A DNA stretch of 5,954 nt from a bacterium (GTDB taxonomy: Bacteria; Patescibacteriota; Minisyncoccia; Phycocordibacterales; UBA2100). The position numbers and the translations under genes were made by a program. Location: the NCBI GenBank assembly GCA_030698935.1, contig JAUYLR010000046.1:1-5954 (forward strand), read 5' to 3'. The notes beneath the pieces are model-generated. The model saw only the letters and a list, made by a program, of their open reading frames with translations, did not search any database and was not told where the DNA came from. Positions 5,248 through 5,954 of the stretch are shown piece by piece (position 1 is the first letter of the stretch; every line of letters begins with the position of its first letter).

Positions 5248-5307
5248 CACCAAGGACGGTCCTTGGTGACGGAGGACCGTCCTCCGCAACCGAGGACCGT
5301 CCTCGGT
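5248..5307. repeat. REP-like palindrome cluster, copy 3 (three tandem hairpins)
   Basis: Three palindromes stand almost end to end. The first (5248-5268) has arms CACCAAGGAC and GTCCTTGGTG with centre G. The second (5270-5286) has arms CGGAGGAC and GTCCTCCG with centre C. The third (5289-5307) has arms ACCGAGGAC and GTCCTCGGT with centre C. All share GGAC(C/G)GTCC, and the arm differences are matched on both sides. The cluster lies 11 nt after the nth stop and before the hydrolase gene. It could shield or end the nth transcript, but has no T-tract. Confidence 0.85.
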
Positions 5308-5351
5308 GCCGACTACTCGCTAGATTGGCTCAAAATAGGTAGTATACCGAC

Positions 5352-5954
5352 ATGAGATGCATTGTTAACGGACTGGTTGCGGAATACGAAGACGCGGGAC
5401 ACGGCGATGTAATTCTGATGCTTCACGGCTGGAAAGACAGCCTCCACACGTTTGATGAAATCGCCATATTTCTCGCCGATTCGCACAGAATCATAAGGCT
5501 TGACCTGCCGGGTTTTGGCGGGAGCGAGCCGCCGCCTGCCGACTGGAAGCTTGACGATTATGTCGGCTTTGTGAAAGATTTCTTAGCAAAATTAGATATA
5601 CGCCCTGATACTCTGGTCGGTCATTCTTTCGGCGGGAGGATAACCGTCAAAGGGGTTGCAACAGGTGTGTTGCAACCAAAGAAAATCGTTCTCATCTCCT
5701 CGGCGGGAGTTGCGCGGAGACAGACATTCAAGAATGTCATACTCACCGTACTTGCGAAAATCGGGCGCGTAGTGACGGCCATTCCGCCCTTTAGCTTTTG
5801 GAAACAGAAAATCCGCAGGAAACTATACGAGGCGATTGGGAGCGACTACTTTCGTGCGGGCGTTCTTCGCGGAACCTTTTTGAATATTATTAAAGAGGAT
5901 TTAAGTACTGTTGCAAAGGCCATAACAATTCCGGCTCTTATTTTGTGGGGTGAA
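5352..5954 (+). CDS. Alpha/beta-fold hydrolase, N-terminal 201 residues (runs off window)
   Basis: The frame from ATG 5352 is open to the window end and is cut there. The sequence follows the alpha/beta-hydrolase pattern: VILMLHGWKDS (20-30) with the HG oxyanion region, RIIRLDLPGFGGSEPP (46-61), and the nucleophile elbow LVGHSFGG (88-95) with candidate catalytic Ser92. The strand IVLISSAG (112-119) and IPALILWGE (193-201) follow; the acidic catalytic residue and histidine would lie beyond the window. The middle part (about 122-190) is a basic, amphipathic lid-like section. Enzymes of this group cleave esters, C-C bonds or similar, and the substrate cannot be told. A 24-nt palindrome encodes about residues 101-109 (GVATGVLQP), just after the elbow helix. 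The start was chosen because VNGLVAEYED is the usual beginning of the fold. No strong ribosome binding site is visible. Confidence 0.88.
   Translation, partial: MRCIVNGLVAEYEDAGHGDVILMLHGWKDSLHTFDEIAIFLADSHRIIRLDLPGFGGSEPPPADWKLDDYVGFVKDFLAKLDIRPDTLVGHSFGGRITVKGVATGVLQPKKIVLISSAGVARRQTFKNVILTVLAKIGRVVTAIPPFSFWKQKIRRKLYEAIGSDYFRAGVLRGTFLNIIKEDLSTVAKAITIPALILWGE
5654..5677. repeat. 24-nt perfect hairpin inside the hydrolase coding sequence
   Basis: GGTTGCAACA (5654-5663) and TGTTGCAACC (5668-5677) are exact reverse complements with loop GGTG. It sits where the helix after the nucleophile elbow ends and encodes roughly VATGVLQP. Its sequence is unrelated to the GGAC(C/G)GTCC palindromes, so it may be another short repeat family or chance. 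Confidence 0.6.

Noticed and set aside
5248..5307. Possible CRISPR array
   Set aside because: The units are self-complementary, vary in arm sequence and have only 1-2 bases between them, with no regular spacers.
5152..5355. + strand ORF over the nth end and the palindrome cluster
   Set aside because: It is a frame shadow of nth that runs through the repeats. The TEDRPP and RTVLG text is only palindrome translation.
4476..5391. Similar strings GGTTGCGGAAGAC (4476) and GGTTGCGGAATACGAAGAC (5373)
   Set aside because: The match is short and imperfect and one copy is in normal hydrolase coding, so it is probably coincidence.

Overview
The window looks like a piece of a Patescibacteria/CPR genome, most likely a Parcubacteria-type lineage. 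That placement is inferred from gene content and style. There is a paired set of secreted surface proteins: a low-complexity Thr/Ser/Gly protein ending NFWAVR, and a Pro-rich peptidoglycan-binding protein. The genes are compact and mostly lack a clear Shine-Dalgarno. A YvcK-family protein and a short endonuclease III with a degenerate cluster loop are also present. The standard genetic code fits, because TGA serves as the nth stop. All genes read on the + strand.

Layout: (1) 3-428 is the 3' part of a REP-associated tyrosine transposase (RAYT, Y1_Tnp family). Its last codons and stop lie inside a short palindrome. (2) 429-707 is a non-coding leader with two strong stem-loops and a possible nine-codon ORF. 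(3) 708-2060 and 2094-3185 are two exported proteins, 33 bp apart, that probably form a surface-structure operon. A GC-rich terminator-like hairpin follows at 3219-3243. (4) 3376-4458 is yvcK. (5) 4583-5236 is nth. (6) 5352 to the window end is the start of an alpha/beta hydrolase.

The most notable content is repetitive DNA between and inside the genes. Two palindromic families are visible. Family 1 is a REP-like palindrome with core GGAC(C/G)GTCC. It occurs at the RAYT 3' end (406-428), as a compound 43-nt perfect inverted repeat before yvcK (3269-3311), and as three tandem hairpins after nth (5248-5307). Arm variants differ by substitutions matched on both sides, so pairing is kept. Family 2 consists of two MITE-like elements of 133 and 119 bp (3380-3512 and 4465-4583). 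They are bounded by inverted repeats sharing CCCGTTAGARGT, and each abuts the start of a conserved gene. The first is read in frame and adds about 45 codons to the N-terminus of YvcK. The second supplies the first base of the probable nth start codon. An unrelated 24-nt perfect hairpin lies inside the hydrolase coding sequence.

The RAYT together with the GGAC(C/G)GTCC palindromes is consistent with a REP/RAYT system in a CPR genome. That link is inferred from proximity and family knowledge. Whether the MITE-like elements are moved by the same transposase cannot be told from this window.
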